From contig JYIP02000007.1 of the NCBI GenBank assembly GCA_001051155.2, positions 1,118,342-1,182,341 of the forward strand: DNA of 64,000 nt. Direction: 5' to 3'. The DNA is from Chrysoporthe austroafricana. Its lineage: Eukaryota; Ascomycota; Sordariomycetes; Diaporthales; Cryphonectriaceae. The notes beneath the pieces are model-generated. The model made no database searches. It was not told where the DNA came from and saw nothing but the letters and a program-made list of their open reading frames with translations. This document shows, in pieces, positions 49,579-64,000 of the stretch (positions are counted from its first letter, which is position 1; each line of letters opens with the position of its first letter). The position numbers and the translations under genes were made by a program.

Positions 49579-52132
49579 TAGGAAGGGAACGGAGACTGGG
49601 GAAGGGAAAGCAGCAGCAGCAGCGCCTTTGAAAGATATTTCTCGGCCGCCTTGGGTCCGTCCCTTTTACAAACCAACCAGCACGGGCTCGAGATGGAATT
49701 GCGGCATCGCACATCATACGCAGAGGAGCAGCGGGATACCTTGGCTCTAATACCTGGCCTGGGGCCTGACGGCGTCCACCTGTCAGTCCTCAATGTCACG
49801 GCGCCCCGGAACCACCAGCACCACCGGCACAGCTCGCAGCCTGGCCCATTATTAATCGCACGCTGACACTGTCCCTCGTCCGGGAAGCCTCGAGAAGAGC
49901 TACAAGGGCGCTACCTCGAGGGGACTACTGTGGAGGGCCCAGGATGCGCTGGGGATTGCGCCATTCGACGATTCGGGGCCAGGGCGAGGCGATGCCTGGA
50001 CGTGTGAGGACTGCTCCCCATGCGAGCCTGGTATAAGCCATCGATGGTGCAATCCGCGCTATTCCTTTCGTGATCAGGCCCGGGCGCTGATTGGTCCTCA
50101 GGATGAAAAATTGCGACGGTACCTGACGGTGACATCCTGTGTCCTTTGAGAGGGACCTGCTGCAGAGGGCGCGGCGTGCGGCGGTCCTGGGCGTGGGACC
50201 CGCCAGCGTCATGGGCAGGACGGGCAGTCCATCAGTCGAGAAGACCAGGCGTCTCCCCTCCCAGCTGGAGGGTATTTGCCGCCTCGCTGGCGGTGCGGAT
50301 GAGGTTGAGGTACACACACGAGGAGGTACCCCGGGGCCGCCCAGGTCGCGGGAAGGCTGAAAGGGATGGCGGGCTCGGCTGCGTCTAAGCAAGAAGGGTG
50401 ACAGGGGTCCACAGTACTTACTACTTAGTATGGCACCATAGCACTTAAACCTTCTTCCCCTGCACTCCACACAGAATTTTTGGACGCTCTCGGCAGAGGC
50501 ACGAACCCCTGCGAAACGGGCACAAGCGCCGCCAAGGTCGCACTGTCCTGGGCTGTATTAGATAATCCCGATTGCAAATCGAAACCTTGCTCCAGAATAT
50601 TCGCCTCGCTGTGTACGTCTGTACTTGACATGACACTGCTAGGCCAGACAGACACGCCCTGCACAGCCGCGCCCTGCCCCGTCTTCTCATCAACGTCATC
50701 TCGTTCGCCCGAACGTATCGACGTCATGAGGCAGACGGCGGGGGGAGAGACCTGCCCCGGACTGTACTTCCCCGGACACCGCAGCAACACGTGCGCTGCC
50801 TCCGCTCCCGGCGGCTCAGCTCGCACAGGATTGTGTTGTGATTCTGGGCAGGATGACAACACCGGCCAAGCCAGTGAGACTCGCTGATGACATGCCTACA
50901 GCCAGGCAGCGGTTACTCAACCCCCCCTCCCCCCTCAAGAAAGCCCTTACCGTTTGAGTCAAACAGGGTCTCACAGGGGCGGTTGCGAACGACAGCCTTC
51001 TTATGGCGAGCTCCCCATCCTCAGCGGTGAATATATCATTTTACTTTTTTTGCGTCCCATGTCACTACAGCCGGGATAAGAGCCAGGCAGATCAAGCTAG
51101 CCGTTCACAACCTAAGATGAGCGGCCCGATCTTGGCTCGCGCCGATAGTCCGCAACATCTGGGCGTGGCGAGCAACCTAGAGCCCCTCGTTGGCCCTCCG
51201 ACTCGAAATTATTTATTGCCACTGATAGGAAGGGCCCATAAGTCTCATCGATAGATTAGTCACGTCCAAGGTGAGGGCGACCTGTGTTGGGATCACCGCC
51301 GTGGTACCTGAACACGTAGTGGTGGAAGAGCCGGGTCCATCCAATGCGGTTCGCGGAGTACTTACGCCCGTGGTAATGAAGAGGATCATGTGGCACCAAT
51401 TTGCTTCTCTTGGCCGCGCTCCCGCCCGCTTACTATGCGTCGTGGTGCTGTCGTGCTAGCCAAAAATCAGCTACCTAACCACCGGGTCGACTTGAGCCCA
51501 AGAAACCAACAGTGTCGGCCCGGACAGAAAAGTCAACCTAAGGCACGGGGTCACACCGCTGGGTCCCTGGAGCCACCTTGCACGGCCTATTCATTGGGAC
51601 ACGTCTGTGTCTTTATGTACGCAATGAATCGCAGAAGCACCTGTTGAGTCCAACGGGGAGAGCGTGCCGGTCAAAATTGACTTTGGTCAGGCGGTCTGAT
51701 CTACTCCTCAACGCTGGTCGAGAACGACCTTGATGATCTGCTTGCTATTGCTCCTGTCGTCTCGGCCTTTGGAAGAGGCAATCACTTCTCACAGCCAAGA
51801 GGCCCCGCTACTTTCTACATACCCAGCAGTCATAAGCCAGGCGCGGGCTCTCGTAGGTACAGTAAAGACCACTCGACTGCCTAGGTAGTCATCAGGCGTG
51901 AGTAGGACGTGGTTGCTATACGAATGGGGCAATGCCGGATAAAGTATTTCCGCAGCGTCGGTCTCGAATACACCATATAATTGGAGTAGTAGCTGTGCTG
52001 TTTCCGTTTTCCGCCGACATCGGGGAAAGTTGGGGGAAATGGAGCTTGAGACGACAGTGGTTTGGGGTTGCGTCGCGGGATGGCCCGAGGTGGCCCATGC
52101 TCCCGCGGAGGCATTTCTGGGGGAAGTACAGC

Positions 52133-52150
52133 AAAAAAAAAAAAAAAAAA
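52133..52150. repeat. A homopolymer
   Basis: About 18-19 consecutive A bases about 150 bp upstream of the fumarase start codon. Confidence 0.9.
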
Positions 52151-52296
52151 ACCAGTGTCCAGTATTACCATCGAAGAACCCTGGGGCAAAGCTAATTCGC
52201 AAGAAGCTGCAATTGATACCCGTCAGTGCATTGGACTGGAAGACGAGGTTCCCACCCACCTTCCCACTTAATCACTCCCACCGTCAGCGTATCAAG

Positions 52297-54052
52297 ATGC
52301 TCCAGTCGGCACGATCATGCGCCTCGGCCTCGGCGAGGAGCTGGCTGGCTAGGCCGAGGGGCAGCAGCGCGAGGGCTCTGAGCACATGCTTGAACTCCAA
52401 CAGGGCGGCTGCTCCTCGTGTGGCCGTCCACTCCCTCCGTACCCCTCCTACGTCACTCCACAACACCACGACAAGATCCTTCCACGCCTCGTCGATAAGG
52501 ATGGCCGGCACGAGAACCGAGAGCGATGCCTTTGGCGAGATCCAGGTCCCCGCCGACAAGTACTGGGGAGCGCAGACCGAGCGTTCCCTCGAGAACTTCC
52601 GCATCAACCAGCCTCAGGACCGTATGCCCCCGCCCATCATTAAGGCGTTCGGTATCCTGAAGGGCGCGGCTGCTGCCGTGAACGTGCGCTATGGCCTCGG
52701 TATGTCGTCCCTGGGGCTGGGGAGGGGGGAGCGATACGGATGAGGAGCATGCATAGGACTCACAGCGCCGCACTCTAGATCCCAAGATCTCTGAGGCCAT
52801 CCAGCAGGCCGCCAAGGAGGTCGCCGACCTGAAGCTGATCGACCACTTCCCCCTCGTCGTCTGGCAGACCGGCTCCGGCACCCAGTCCAACATGAACGCC
52901 AACGAGGTCATCTCCAACCGTGCCATCGAGATCTTAGGCGGCCAGATGGGCTCCAAGAAGCCGGTCCACCCCAACGACCATGTCAACCGCTCCGCCTCCT
53001 CTAACGATACCTTCCCCACCGTCATGCACATCGCGGCCGTCCTCGAGATTGAGAGCGAGCTGATCCCGAGCCTCAAGAGCCTGCGGGATGCGCTGCAGAA
53101 GAAGGTCGACGAGTTCGACGCCAAGAACATCATCAAGATCGGGCGGACACACCTGCAGGACGCCACGCCCCTGACGCTGGCGCAGGAGTTCTCCGGGTAC
53201 GTTGCCCAGCTGGACTTCGGCATCCAGAGGGTCGAGTCCAGCTTGCCGGCCCTGCGCCAGCTGGCGCAGGGCGGTACCGCCGTCGGTACCGGTATCAACA
53301 CCTTCCAAGGCTTCGCGGAGGCGATCGCCGAGGAGGTCACCAAGATGACCGGCACCAAGTTCGAGACGGCACCCAACAAGTTTGAGGCCCTGGCCGCCCA
53401 CGACGCCGTCGTGCAGGCGCACGGCTGCCTCAACACCCTGGCCGCGTCGCTCACCAAGATCGCCCAGGACATCCGGTACCTCGGCAGCGGGCCCCGGTGC
53501 GGCCTGGGCGAGCTGATCCTGCCCGAGAACGAGCCCGGCTCGAGCATCATGCCCGGCAAGGTCAACCCGACCCAGTGCGAGGCCCTGACCATGGTCTGCG
53601 CCCAGGTGATGGGCAACAACGTCGCCTGCACGATCGGCGGGATGAACGGCCAGTTCGAGCTGAACGTGTACAAGCCCCTGGTCATCCGCAACCTGCTCCA
53701 CAGCATCCGCCTGCTGTCTGACGGCATGCGGTCGTTCGAGAAGAACCTGGTTGCCGACCTGCAGGCCAACGAGGAGAAGATCGCCAGCATCATGAAGGAA
53801 TCGTAAGTCCCGCTCTCAGCCGTACGCCAGGAGCCTCCGGAGCCGTGCTAACGAAAGCCCAGCCTCATGCTTGTGACCTGCCTGAACCCCAAGATCGGGT
53901 ACGACATGGCCAGCAAGGTTGCCAAGAACGCCCACAAGAAGGGCCTGACCCTCAAGACGTCCGCGCTGGAGCTGAACGCCCTGACCGAGGAGGACTTCGA
54001 CAGCCTCGTCAAGCCCGAGCTCATGGTCGGCCCCTCGCCCTACAAGGGCTGA
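52297..54052 (+). CDS. FUM1: Fumarate hydratase (class II)
   Basis: Hydrates fumarate to malate in the TCA cycle. Exons are 52297-52699, 52779-53802 and 53863-54052, for 538 residues. The first 68 residues are a Ser/Arg/Ala-rich mitochondrial presequence. A second Met (residue 69, MAGTRTESD) starts the conserved enzyme and could give a cytosolic form. Substrate motifs include [26 protein letters not shown] and the class II signature [11 protein letters not shown] near residue 388, with its catalytic serine. The C-terminal domain is intact, ending GPSPYKG. Length and all motifs fit a functional enzyme. The codon bias is strong, suggesting good expression. Confidence 0.98.
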
Positions 54053-54810
54053 TCAGCTCCTGCCGCGCAGGCTCCTCCATCCGCAGAGTGCATATAGAAG
54101 TCTAGCAGGACAGCCCTACATAGTATAGCGGCCCATGCCTTTACCGCCACCCGGGTGTCGTGCGCCAGACATTATAAAATCTGTATAAAAAATTCCAAAC
54201 AGAATCGGGCGCATAAGCCCTACATACGGCGCGTGCTGCCTCTATTGATTAGCGTTGTCGAGGACGGCTGTCCCTGGCGCTCTCTACCGGCCTTCACATT
54301 TAGGATGCGGAACGGTGCATGCCGTCCCCAACGACGGTTCGGAAATTCCGATGAGGGCCCCTCTCATGCCTCATGTTCATGCTTATGCACAAGCTCAAGC
54401 TCAAGTTATACTATAGTATACCTCCACGGGCGCCACATGTGGCTGGTGGCAGATAGTCAGGGGCAGCGGGCGCTCCAGGCGAATCGGAGTCTTCGGGTAG
54501 TTCGGCAGGGCCGGTGGGCCCTCACTTAGGCGTGTTAGGCTTGCTTTGGAGGTGGGAAAAGTTGGAGACTAATTTCTCGACAAGCCCCTCGCCGGCGTCT
54601 GCCTCTGCGTGTGCCCCTCTTCCGGCGAGAATGCTCCGGCGCCCAGCTTTCTCTACGACACCATTGGAGGCTTCCCGGCGACAGTCCTCTTGACCCGTCA
54701 CCAGATCGCGACGGCCATAATTACCCATAGTTACCGCCATATCGACACAGGCGCACGCTAGCATTCGAACCCTCCAGCAAGAGCGCGCGCCCAGTCGACG
54801 CGAGCCCAAC
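54053..54810. other. Intergenic
   Basis: Fumarase 3' flank and phosphoserine phosphatase upstream region. No gene is supported. Confidence 0.6.
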
Positions 54811-56277
54811 ATGTCGAGTCCCCCCCGCCCAGTCGCGACCCGGCCCCGTCTTGACTCCTCCAAGAGGAGCAGCTCGTACCTGCAGGAGTTCCAGCAGTAC
54901 CGGCCCCCAAATAAGCCGGAGAGCCATTTTGGGATTGACACCGTCGTCGAGGACGTCCCTGAGGCTCCTGTGTCCAAGTCTACGCCACCCAAGTCCACAC
55001 CCTCTCCCTACAGAGGCGTCCCCTCGGCCGACCACCCTCCCAAGGTCGTCGATGGTCTGAGCCATGACCTGTCGCATCCCAACTGCGCCCCGCCTCCCGG
55101 GCAGGCGTCGAACAGGCTGGTGGCGACCCTATTCTACAAGACGAAGTCCCAGCGCGTCTCGAACAACGCCGTCCCCTCCCCCCAGAAGCCCGCGTCGCCC
55201 CAGCCCGCCGCCGCCGCCGCCGCCGCGGCGACACCTGAAGGGTCTGACATCCCCGCGAACATGGCGCCCACGACCGACCCCTCGACCTTCCCCCTCGAGC
55301 CGCCCGCCGCCGAGCCCGAGCCCCTCGACCACCTCTATGGCTCCTACATCTCCCCGCTGTGCATCACCTCCTTCCTGCACCTCACGTCCAGCTTCCCCCT
55401 GCCGCCCGGGTCCGACAACATGACCTCGGCGCACAGGTGCCTCGACAGCTCGGAGCACCCCCTCGTCGTGGAGCTCACCCTGTCGCCCGCGCCCGCGCCG
55501 TCCTACCTCTCCCTCGCCGACCTGCGCAAGCACGAGCTCATCTACCGCTTCGAGCGCGAGTGGAACGTCGACGTCGCGCTGCAGCCCGACCTGCTCTGGC
55601 GGCGGCACCCGCGCCTCGTGGTCTTCGACATGGACTCGACCCTCATCATGCAGGAGGTCATCGACCTGCTCGCGGCGACGATCCGCGACCCGCCGGACCT
55701 GGCGGCCAAGGTCGCGGACATTACGCACCGCGCGATGTTGGGTGAGCTGCAGTTCGAGAGCGCGTTCCGCGAGAGGGTGGCGCTGCTGCGGGGGCTGCCC
55801 GAGACCATCTTCACGGAGCTGAGGGGCGTGCTGGACGTCACGAACGGCGTGAGGCCGCTGCTCAGGGCGCTGAAGAGGTTGGGCGTGCGCACGGCCGTGC
55901 TGAGCGGGGGCTTCCAGCCGCTGACGAGCTGGCTGGCCTCCGAGCTGGGGATCGACCACGCGCACGCGAATGAGGTGGTGATCGAGGGCGGGAAGCTGAC
56001 GGGCGAGGTCAAGGGCATCATCGTCGGGAGGGAGAGGAAGGCGGAGCTGCTGCAGGAGATCGCGGAGAGGGAGGGCATCGACCTGAGCCAGGTGGTCGCC
56101 GTGGGAGACGGGGCCAACGACCTGAAGATGATGGCTGCTGCAGGCCTGGGCGTGGCGTGGAACGCAAAGCCACGGGTGCAGATGGAGGCCGGGGCGAGGC
56201 TCAACGGGGAGAGCCTGCTGGACCTGCTGTACCTGTTTGGATTCACGAGGGAGGAGATCGACATGCTGTCTGCGTAA
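54811..56277 (+). CDS. SER2: Phosphoserine phosphatase
   Basis: HAD-family enzyme that dephosphorylates phosphoserine, the last step of serine synthesis. It is a single exon of 488 residues. The first 170 are a Pro/Ala-rich disordered extension with a poly-Ala run, typical of filamentous fungi. A regulatory-like region follows (LYGSYISPLCITSFLHLTSS). The HAD core has motif I DMDSTLI (D273 nucleophile, D275 acid), motif II LSGG, then a Lys in the GRERKAELL region and motif III GDGANDLKM (residues 432-440). All catalytic residues are present. The yeast enzyme is much shorter, about 310 residues, and lacks the extension. Its place between two sulfate-assimilation genes fits a role in supplying serine for cysteine, though this is inference from position. 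Confidence 0.96.
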   Translation: MSSPPRPVATRPRLDSSKRSSSYLQEFQQYRPPNKPESHFGIDTVVEDVPEAPVSKSTPPKSTPSPYRGVPSADHPPKVVDGLSHDLSHPNCAPPPGQASNRLVATLFYKTKSQRVSNNAVPSPQKPASPQPAAAAAAAATPEGSDIPANMAPTTDPSTFPLEPPAAEPEPLDHLYGSYISPLCITSFLHLTSSFPLPPGSDNMTSAHRCLDSSEHPLVVELTLSPAPAPSYLSLADLRKHELIYRFEREWNVDVALQPDLLWRRHPRLVVFDMDSTLIMQEVIDLLAATIRDPPDLAAKVADITHRAMLGELQFESAFRERVALLRGLPETIFTELRGVLDVTNGVRPLLRALKRLGVRTAVLSGGFQPLTSWLASELGIDHAHANEVVIEGGKLTGEVKGIIVGRERKAELLQEIAEREGIDLSQVVAVGDGANDLKMMAAAGLGVAWNAKPRVQMEAGARLNGESLLDLLYLFGFTREEIDMLSA

Positions 56278-57205
56278 GCGCGCTAGAGATCGAAGGAGTG
56301 CATGAGGATGTCAGAAGAGGACAGTCTCGCGGCTATAGCATTTCTTTCGAGACCTACCGGCCTCTGCACCGCAGGGCATAGCAGATTGTCTCGAGGAACC
56401 ATCGCCTGCTTGAGGATACCTGGTACCCAGGCCTGACGGGCTTATCACACTCTCTGCAGCAGCCGATCCGTCTCTGCGCGCCTGGACAGGCTGCGTGTGC
56501 GGAAAAGTGGTCGGATTTGCATGCCGTCCACGGCCTAATCCTATTGCTCATAGTACCCGTATGGATAATAGTATGTTCAAATATGAACCTATTGACAGGA
56601 GGATAATCAAGCAGAAGGGACGCGCAGAGAAAGGGGGGCAAAGGAGGGGGCGACCACGTCGGTAGGCTGTATTTCAAATGCCATACCACCGGCACTTCCT
56701 TCCGGGCCGGCTCCGGAGCACGCCCTCCCAACCCCCAAACCGGGGCCCACTCGGCAGCCCTGCGACCACGCCCACGATACGACCTCCCCCATCTCCCTTC
56801 CTCATCGTGAGTGCCTGCAAGGAGTCTATCCCAGATCGAACTCGGCGCGAGACGAGAGGTGGACGTGTCGAGCCCCGAGAAGGCCACGGATCGGGGGTGT
56901 CGGCAGGACTTCGAGTGGTCGAAATTCCGTGGAAATCTTTTATCTTGGGTTTGCGCCGTTGCGCAGGCACGGTTTGCGCATCTACTTTACAGTACATGCC
57001 TTATCGACGCCGTCGTCGCAATCCCTCGCCTTCACTCGCCCTTCTCCTTCAGCAGCAGCACACTTATCTATAACGGCCCTGTGCATACCATTCATCCACA
57101 CACACACTCTCTCTCTCTGTGTGTGTGTGTGTCTCTCTCTCTCTCTTGCCTTCCATTCCCTCTTTCTATACCATCATTCCTTTCAACCAGCCCTTCAGCG
57201 CTGCC
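56278..57205. other. Intergenic: upstream of acetyltransferase gene
   Basis: No gene is supported. The right end contains a compound microsatellite in the probable leader of the acetyltransferase gene. Confidence 0.55.
57097..57146 (+). repeat. Compound CA/CT/GT/CT microsatellite in a leader
   Basis: About five CA, six CT, seven GT and seven CT dinucleotides follow each other. The CA and GT blocks are complementary and could pair in RNA with the CT block as loop. It ends 59 bp upstream of the acetyltransferase start codon. Confidence 0.9.
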
Positions 57206-57841
57206 ATGGGCTCCCTTACCACGACAGACGGGCCCCCCACGACCACGACCACCACGGCCGACGGGCAGATCACGATCCGCAAGGCCACGCCGCAGGACGC
57301 CGAGCAGATCGCCGCCCTCGGCGCCGCCGTCTTCGAGGCCACCTTCGCGGACTCGGGATGCACGCCGGAGCAGCTCCGGTCCTACCTCGAGGAGGCGTAC
57401 TCGGTGCCCGCGGTCCGGGCGACGCTCGCGAACCCGGCGCAGGACACGCTCGTGGCCACTACCACCACGGCGGAGACTGCCGGGGACGCCGGCGGCGCCG
57501 GCGCCGGCGAAGGGGCAGCGGCGGTGCTGGGCTTCGCCGTGCTCAACCACGCCACGTCGCCGGCGGAGCCCGCCGTCCGCGGGTACCCCGGGCCGGTCGA
57601 GGTGCAGCGGCTGTACGTGGGCCTCGGGGCGCACGGGCGGGGGATCGGGACGGCGCTGATGGGCGCGGTGGAGGCGCTGGCGCGCGCGCGGGGTTACGAG
57701 ACGGCGTGGCTGGGCGTCTGGGAGCGGAACTTCCGCGCGCAGCGGGTCTACGAGAGGCTGGGCTACAGGCGGGTCGGAGAGCACGTCTTCGACGTCGGCG
57801 GGGACGAGCAGGTGGACTGGATCCTGGTCAAGGCGCTGTGA
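57206..57841 (+). CDS. GNAT-family N-acetyltransferase
   Basis: Predicted acetyl-CoA-dependent N-acetyltransferase, 211 residues, single exon. After a Thr-rich start, the GNAT fold begins at ITIRKATPQDAEQIAAL. The central acetyl-CoA loop is VEVQRLYVGLGAHGRGIGTA, matching the Q/RxxGxG/A motif. The C-terminal strand-helix has WERNFRAQRVYERLGYRRVG. A Gly/Ala-rich insertion lies in the middle (AGDAGGAGAGEGAAA). The substrate cannot be deduced. The fold resembles small-molecule or ribosomal-protein-like acetyltransferases of the RimI/phosphinothricin type. GC content is very high. The ATG after the pyrimidine-rich leader is chosen because the sequence before it is repetitive. Confidence 0.93.
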   Translation: MGSLTTTDGPPTTTTTTADGQITIRKATPQDAEQIAALGAAVFEATFADSGCTPEQLRSYLEEAYSVPAVRATLANPAQDTLVATTTTAETAGDAGGAGAGEGAAAVLGFAVLNHATSPAEPAVRGYPGPVEVQRLYVGLGAHGRGIGTALMGAVEALARARGYETAWLGVWERNFRAQRVYERLGYRRVGEHVFDVGGDEQVDWILVKAL

Positions 57842-59265
57842 GCGGGCACCGTAGGAGGATAGGGGCCGGTGATGGTGTGTTTATTATGGCGCTGGACGGG
57901 CACCGGCACGGTGTGCTATGGGGGTGCATTGTTGTCGAGGTAGGGCCTGCGACCTCATAGTAGGTCCTGCTTTGGCATGGCGATCCAGAAGATTCAAGGG
58001 AGGATGGCTTAGAAAAGGATATCTAAGATCGCCTGTCCAGACGTTCTCACTTCACGGAAAGCTTGCGCTCGGATCAGGGCATCGAGACAATAATGTAGAC
58101 AGTGTCATAGAGGTGTTTTTAGAAAGGGCACAGAGAAGACACATTTGGATGGAGGGCAGGCTCTCAAGAGGAGGGTCGTTTTGGTATAGATTTATGACTT
58201 CTGCAGATATTTCAACCTCTCAACACCCATTTATCTTACCCCGTCGAGGTCTACCCTTTGATATACGTAGCTCGTTACCTTAGTACTCCAGTGGATCCAC
58301 CCTTCTCGTGAAGTGCCTTGGTTGGAAAGATATGGTTGTGTGCCGCCAACCAGGTCATTTCTACCGCGGGCTCCTAGAGGAAGTGGAAGAATAACACCAT
58401 CATGGTTTGACGACAGCACAGCTCAGGCAGCGCGGGCGAGTGCCCACTGTGACAACACTGTGATAGAATTTGGGGGTTTTGGGGGGGGGGGTAACAGCGG
58501 TCGACAAGGGAAGGATGATCGGCCCCCTTCAATGACCAGAGAGCGCCGGGCGCGTGCTAATTACCACTCAGCCTTAAAGAGGCTGTTGTTCGAGGCTAGC
58601 AAGCATAGCTCGCTGGACAATATCAGCACATCGAACTTCTACTGTAGTGTGGCCCTGGCCAAGCACTACTCAACAAAAAGGGAAACCTGGCTCAGTAATG
58701 AGACTCACGATCACCCAAATTCGTCCACTCATCATGTGGGAACACATTCAAGAGGTTATACTATGGAGAGGGACCAGCATGTTTTGTATGGCTTCGAACA
58801 AACATAAGTCTCCGGATGCAAGGGCATGGTTACCCCATGTATATTCTCTTCGTACTTCCGTATCCTCGCCTACATTCTGCGATCTAGGCGATGGCGTACT
58901 TCGTGTTCAACAAGACAAAGCCTAGGAGGTTTCTGATTCAGGTGCAAGGAAGATATCGGGTATTGCATTGCAGTCGAAACTCTTTGCAAGGACGAGCCAG
59001 GGAAATTCGCTGTAATGGGTATATGACATCGTCACTCACTTCGGTTCGGCATTGTCACAACAGGATCCTGGGTGTAGGCGAGCTCAAAACGACAAGATTT
59101 GCTTCCGCAATGTTAAGATATCTATCAAGACAGATCACCGCCAAGTGTTCCATCCGAAGAGGCCATCCTCCCTCAGTCTCAGGTCTTCCCTGCTCTAGGT
59201 AACCTTCTACTAACAATTTTTCTTTTTCTTGTCTTCACAAATACATGTACACACCATCCTCCCCC
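57842..59265. other. Intergenic
   Basis: 3' flanks of the acetyltransferase and ATP sulfurylase genes (convergent), 1.4 kb. A G-rich tract near 58472-58491 (five G, four T, ten G) is present. No gene is supported. Confidence 0.55.

Positions 59266-64000
<4,735 letters not shown>

Larger units (their letters stand above)
49331..52296. other. Intergenic, nearly 3 kb
   Basis: No gene is supported. It contains the PAPS reductase leader with a GT-rich microsatellite near 49549-49578. Around 50430-50880, long frames on both strands lack ATG starts. An A homopolymer at 52133-52150 lies about 150 bp before the fumarase start. Confidence 0.5.

Noticed and set aside
50425..50887. Overlapping 135- and 145-codon frames on both strands, one Cys-rich
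   Set aside because: Neither begins with ATG at its open end, and there is no splice evidence or recognisable domain.
54755..54785. tRNA B-box-like GGTTCGAAT on the minus strand
   Set aside because: The T-arm stem does not pair and no A box or acceptor stem was found. Other B-box-like hits (30146, 43290) failed the same test.
56929..57960. 343-codon Arg/Gly-rich frame
   Set aside because: Alternative frame over the GNAT gene. Low-complexity Arg/Gly content and no motif.

Overview
The window is nuclear DNA of a filamentous ascomycete (Pezizomycotina, most likely Sordariomycetes). The genes are single and monocistronic, lie on both strands and carry short introns of about 50-200 bp with GT-AG borders. 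Coding DNA is GC-rich, and the proteins include typical fungal families: a Zn2Cys6 regulator, an ATP sulfurylase with a degenerate APS-kinase-like tail, an Sls1-type mitochondrial protein and small secreted proteins. No operon, CRISPR array, rRNA or convincing tRNA was seen. I reconstructed 22 protein-coding genes by joining exons at visible splice sites and checking that the phase is kept across every join.

Layout. 1-13 kb: 2-isopropylmalate synthase (LEU4, minus), a six-exon Zn2Cys6 transcription factor (minus), a cytochrome P450 (plus) and the NC2-beta/Dr1 histone-fold repressor (minus). 14-24 kb: a gene-poor stretch that looks AT-richer, with a short-chain dehydrogenase, an orphan protein with a faint CheD-like look, a cysteine-rich small secreted protein, a second small secreted protein and a 9-bp minisatellite. 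24-29 kb: a large disordered conserved fungal protein and an F-box protein. 31-46 kb: a dense housekeeping block holding TEF1, SLS1 and NSE3 (divergent pair), SF3b subunit 5, ISD11, a zinc-finger protein and a Pro/Glu/Ala-rich protein with a possible extra last exon. 47.2-47.5 kb: an inverted/direct repeat interrupted by a single unresolved base, probably an assembly scar. 48-62 kb: PAPS reductase, fumarase, phosphoserine phosphatase, a GNAT acetyltransferase and ATP sulfurylase.

Functional links. ATP sulfurylase and PAPS reductase are the first and third steps of sulfate assimilation and lie about 10 kb apart on the same strand. Phosphoserine phosphatase, which supplies serine for cysteine synthesis, lies between them. 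ISD11 (Fe-S cluster assembly), SLS1 (mitochondrial expression) and fumarase are mitochondrial. NC2-beta, SF3b5, NSE3 and TEF1 are core transcription, splicing, genome-stability and translation factors. I found no clearly new multi-gene system. The most notable items are the expanded sulfate cluster, a GC-AG intron in NSE3, tiny first coding exons in several genes, the broken palindrome at 47.3 kb, the orphan at 17.1 kb and the small secreted proteins.
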